Below, piece after piece: positions 61,358-64,000 of a stretch of 64,000 nucleotides of DNA. Source of the stretch: Coriobacteriaceae bacterium AF08-21 (GTDB lineage: Bacteria > Actinomycetota > Coriobacteriia > Coriobacteriales > Coriobacteriaceae); contig JAQCQR010000012.1 in assembly GCA_027687465.1 (NCBI GenBank), positions 5,209 through 69,208 of the forward strand, given 5' to 3'. Every line of letters begins with the position of its first letter. Position 1 is the stretch's first letter. The position numbers and the translations under genes were made by a program. The notes under the pieces are model-generated. The model was not told the origin of the DNA and searched no databases. It saw nothing but the letters and a program-made list of their open reading frames with translations.

Positions 61358-61468
61358 ATATCATATCGATATTCCGATATTCAACCAGGCTCAACCGCGA
61401 GGCGCCCCATTCGCGCCCAGCCACCATCGTTATATAATCAGCAAAAACATGCGGGAGAGGAGCGGCAC

Positions 61469-62737
61469 ATGTCATTGCGAGACTGGCTATTCGGCACCGG
61501 CGAGGACCCACAGGGCAGACCGACAGAAGAGTCCCTTGCACCCCTCGGCGCCACCGAGCTCGCACGAATCGAGGAGGCGTCCACCCGCTCCCTCGCGCTG
61601 CGCAGCGGCGAACGCTTGGCCGCCGCCGTGGATCAGCTCGTCCCGCTCGGCGCCACCTGGGGCCAGGCGGCGGCCACGCGCGGGCTCGCCGTCGTGAAGT
61701 TCCCCGAAGGCGTCACATGGGCCGACCTCTGCGTGAGACAGTCCGACGGCTGGAACCTGCTCTCAAGCTTCAACAAGGAGACGGGCAAGTTCAACAAGAT
61801 GGCCGGCATCAAGCAGGCGGGACTACAGCCCCAATCCGTCGCCAACATCGCGCTCCAGAGCGCGGCGGTGGCCGTCGGCATGGCCTACATGAACGAGATA
61901 AACGACAAGCTCGAAGGCCTGCAAGAGGGAATCGAGGAGATTCAGCGCGTCATGGAGCGCCAGCGTGATGCGAGGCTCAAGGCTGGCTACGACGCGCTCT
62001 ACCGGCTCTCCCTGAACCTCGGGGAATCCGCCACCACGGAGGGCAAGTTCACCGTCGGGCTCCAGGTCATCGAGGACGCCACCCGCGCCGCCGAGGAAGC
62101 GTGGAACTACCAGCTCTCCGAGATCCAGGACCTCACGGAGACACTCGCGAGAAAGAAAAAGCTGGACGAGAAGGAGATCGCCTCCGAGATAACCCTTCTC
62201 CAGGAGAAGGAGCGTCGCGCGGTCCTCGCGTTCCAGCTCATGCTCATCGCCCAGCAGGTCGGTATGCGCTTCGAGAGCGACTACACCGCAGCCCGCATCA
62301 AGAAGAACAAGAAGATCGTCGAGAAGTGCCTGGGCGAGCACGCCCAGCGCCGCGAGGAGTACCGCCGTATGCTCGGCAAGAAGGTCTCCAAGCTCGGCGG
62401 CCCCGTGCTGAAGCTTGCGGACGCCGCGAAGGACGAGGGCTACGAGGCCGCGAATGTCATCATAGGAGTGCTCCACGAGGTGAGCAGGCAGACAGCCCGC
62501 CTCAACCCCGTCGAGATGCGTAAGAAGGCCAAGGAGGCCAACCGTACGCACAAGGCCCTCATCATGGACTCGCTGGACACGGGCAACGCCGTCCGCCAGC
62601 TTGCCGAAAACTACGAGGATGAGCTAGACGAGCTCGACTTTGCCTTCAACCAGGCCGACACAGTGGTCATCGAGGACGGCCAAGTCCGTCTCTTCGTCAC
62701 GGGAGACGTCGATAAGGGTGAGGATAAGGCCGAGTAG
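61469..62737 (+). CDS. Unknown coiled-coil protein
   Basis: 422 aa, family not recognised. A short hydrophobic-poor N terminus is followed by a segment with LQSAAVAVGMAYMNEINDKL (about 129-148), a helical stretch that could associate with membrane, then long charged coiled coils (about 148-170 and 225-300). The C terminus is acidic (VTGDVDKGEDKAE). No signal peptide, catalytic motif or nucleotide-binding site is seen. A good -10 box TATAAT lies about 30 bp upstream, and GAGAGGAG is the ribosome site. It is flanked by repeats and a surface-protein remnant. Confidence 0.7.
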   Translation: MSLRDWLFGTGEDPQGRPTEESLAPLGATELARIEEASTRSLALRSGERLAAAVDQLVPLGATWGQAAATRGLAVVKFPEGVTWADLCVRQSDGWNLLSSFNKETGKFNKMAGIKQAGLQPQSVANIALQSAAVAVGMAYMNEINDKLEGLQEGIEEIQRVMERQRDARLKAGYDALYRLSLNLGESATTEGKFTVGLQVIEDATRAAEEAWNYQLSEIQDLTETLARKKKLDEKEIASEITLLQEKERRAVLAFQLMLIAQQVGMRFESDYTAARIKKNKKIVEKCLGEHAQRREEYRRMLGKKVSKLGGPVLKLADAAKDEGYEAANVIIGVLHEVSRQTARLNPVEMRKKAKEANRTHKALIMDSLDTGNAVRQLAENYEDELDELDFAFNQADTVVIEDGQVRLFVTGDVDKGEDKAE

Positions 62738-62829
62738 CCCCCCACCAACCTGCGCCGCCGCGAGCGGGCCAAGCTACCAACCTCGGGTCCTCCGCGCCAT
62801 GCCCGCGTCCGCGCGGGTGCGTTCCGCCT

Positions 62830-63036
62830 GTGGGCATCTGTGCCGTACGCCGCCGGTCGCGCCCGCGCGTGCCCAAGCCGGACACGTCGACCACCACGAC
62901 CACGCAGGTCACCACCAAAAAGACGGCCGGCAAGCTCGCCGCAACGGGGGATCGCACGCTTGTCATGGTCGGCGCGTGCCTCATCGGCGGCATCGTCATC
63001 ATCGTTCTGGGCATCATCTGGAAGCGCCGTCGCTAG
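62830..63036 (+). pseudogene. Remnant C terminus of an LPXTG-like cell-wall protein
   Basis: The frame ends with a Thr-rich stretch, then KLAATGD, a hydrophobic helix (VMVGACLIGGIVIIVLGIIW) and KRRR: a complete sortase sorting signal with LAATG in place of LPXTG. No start codon with a ribosome site and no preceding domain are found in frame, so the rest of the gene has probably been lost. Confidence 0.6.
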
Positions 63037-63090
63037 ATTACGCCACGTGGCCTACATCCCGTACTATTCAAACCTTATACCGAGCGCAGA

Positions 63091-63122
63091 AGCCCGTCCG
63101 AACATGATCGGACGGGCCTTTT
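63091..63122 (+). terminator. Intrinsic terminator before mscS
   Basis: AGCCCGTCCGA and TCGGACGGGC(T) pair around ACATGA-type loop bases, followed by CTTTT. Confidence 0.85.
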
Positions 63123-63166
63123 GGTGGGTATCATGGATGGACGTATCTTTAGGAGGTTCCCCCTAC

Positions 63167-63934
63167 ATGGAATTGTTTGAGCCGATTCTTCATTTCTTTT
63201 CGCAACGGTGGGTCCACAACATCATTTGGGCCGCCGTCCTGGCCCTTGGCACCGCCGTCGCCGCCAAGGTGGCATCCAAGACCCTGCACCACCTACTCAA
63301 CCGTGACGACAACCCGCTTCCCGCATCGAGCATCTTCATCAACATCGCGCGTGCCGTCATTTGGATGATCGGCGGCAGCTTTATCCTCGACAACTGCTTT
63401 GGCATTAACGCAAACGCGCTCGTCGCCGCTCTTGGCGTCGGCGGCATCGCCATCTCGCTCGGCTTTCAGGACACGCTATCAAACCTTATCGGCGGCATGC
63501 AAGTGACCTTTATGGGCATCATCAAGCCCGGCGACAATATCGAGGTCGGCGGCGTGTCGGGCGTGGTCCAGGACATCACTTGGCGCCACACGACCATCGA
63601 GGACGCCTGCGGACAGACCATCATCGTCCCCAACTCCAACATCTCCAAGAACACACTCGTGCACCTCATGCCCTTTGGACGCGTTGTCGTTCCCGTCGCG
63701 GTGAAGGACACGTCAAAGTGGGACTCGCTCGATGCGCTGGCAGACGAGCTCGCCTGTGCCACCAAGGTCGCCGTTTCACCCATCTCGGGCTTTGACAAGG
63801 AACCCTACGTGCTCTTTAGCGAGATCGGCGACTTTGGCATTAAGGGTAAGATCATCTTTATCGTCAGTGATGACAGCACCACCTTTACGGCAGCCGACGC
63901 CTGCATCCGCGCCATCGCCCCCATCATCGCCTAA
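63167..63934 (+). CDS. Small-conductance mechanosensitive channel, MscS family
   Basis: 255 aa, membrane channel releasing solutes on hypo-osmotic shock. Three membrane helices precede the pore helix ALVAALGVGGIAISLGFQDT and LSNLIGGM, followed by the beta domain (KPGDNIEVGGVSGVVQDI, IIVPNSNI). ATG 63167 has AGGAGG 10 bases upstream. The C-terminal domain is shorter than in E. coli MscS (286 aa). Confidence 0.92.
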   Translation: MELFEPILHFFSQRWVHNIIWAAVLALGTAVAAKVASKTLHHLLNRDDNPLPASSIFINIARAVIWMIGGSFILDNCFGINANALVAALGVGGIAISLGFQDTLSNLIGGMQVTFMGIIKPGDNIEVGGVSGVVQDITWRHTTIEDACGQTIIVPNSNISKNTLVHLMPFGRVVVPVAVKDTSKWDSLDALADELACATKVAVSPISGFDKEPYVLFSEIGDFGIKGKIIFIVSDDSTTFTAADACIRAIAPIIA

Positions 63935-63955
63935 AACCACCGCAAAGGGGACAGT
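63935..63955 (+). repeat. Half-site of the GGGGACAG repeat family
   Basis: AACCACCGCAAAGGGGACAG directly after the mscS stop, matching the left arm of the hairpin at 61319; the partner arm is not found before the window ends. Confidence 0.4.
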
Positions 63956-64000
63956 GAACTGCGCCCCGAAACTTGGACTGAATAAATAGCGACTACGCCG

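Overview
The window looks like chromosome from a high-GC, anaerobic, gut-type actinobacterium of the class Coriobacteriia, most probably Collinsella or a close relative. This is inferred from protein style (RpoB/RpoC, the ribosomal proteins, an AccD-AccA fusion, FabK instead of FabI, an FeoA-FeoB fusion) and not from a database match. Most genes up to 42 kb lie on the minus strand; from 55 kb onward they lie mainly on the plus strand. I found no tRNA, rRNA, CRISPR array, integrase or transposase gene.

1-42 kb: the ancestral rplJL-rpoBC-rpsLG-fusA-S10 ribosomal/transcription super-cluster is present in the classical order, but cut into blocks by inserted genes. Reading along the minus strand the order is: aminotransferase; rplJ-rplL; galU; rpoB-rpoC; an ECF sigma factor with its membrane partner; rpsL-rpsG-fusA-rpsJ; (birA on the opposite strand); the type II fatty-acid operon fabH-acpP-fabK-fabD-fabG-fabF-accB-fabZ-accC-accDA followed by a PTS EIIC; a CDF metal exporter; a histidine phosphatase; rplC-D-W-B-rpsS-rplV-rpsC-rplP-rpmC-rpsQ-rplN-rplX; and a truncated Gfo/Idh/MocA oxidoreductase. 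rplX ends at a terminator, so the usual spc continuation (rplE onward) is not here, and tuf is missing after fusA. Long inverted repeats of about 150-200 bp sit just upstream of the rplC, rpsL and rplJ promoters, and a triple-hairpin array sits upstream of rpoB.

42.1-49.7 kb: an accessory island in a different style. It encodes a dynamin-like GTPase, a HerA/FtsK-type ATPase with a large Ser/Gly-rich insert, an HNH nuclease toxin-like protein and a probable immunity protein, in one tightly packed plus-strand operon. The island is flanked by direct repeats made of a hairpin plus the 3' end of the neighbouring MFS transporter gene. This is the best candidate for an undescribed defence or inter-bacterial conflict system.

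49.7-64 kb: an MFS efflux protein, FeoAB, a small unknown protein, an alpha/beta hydrolase, a stand-alone glucose-type PTS EIIA, asnS, a winged-helix/WYL-like regulator, a three-gene ABC importer of the TrpXYZ type, an unknown 422-aa coiled-coil protein, a leftover LPXTG-like sorting signal and a small MscS channel.

How the genes work together: BirA would biotinylate AccB, which with AccC and AccDA makes malonyl-CoA; FabD, AcpP, FabH, FabF, FabG, FabZ and FabK then form the full elongation cycle. Twin 16-bp imperfect palindromes in the birA/fabH divergent promoter region are the likely control point.
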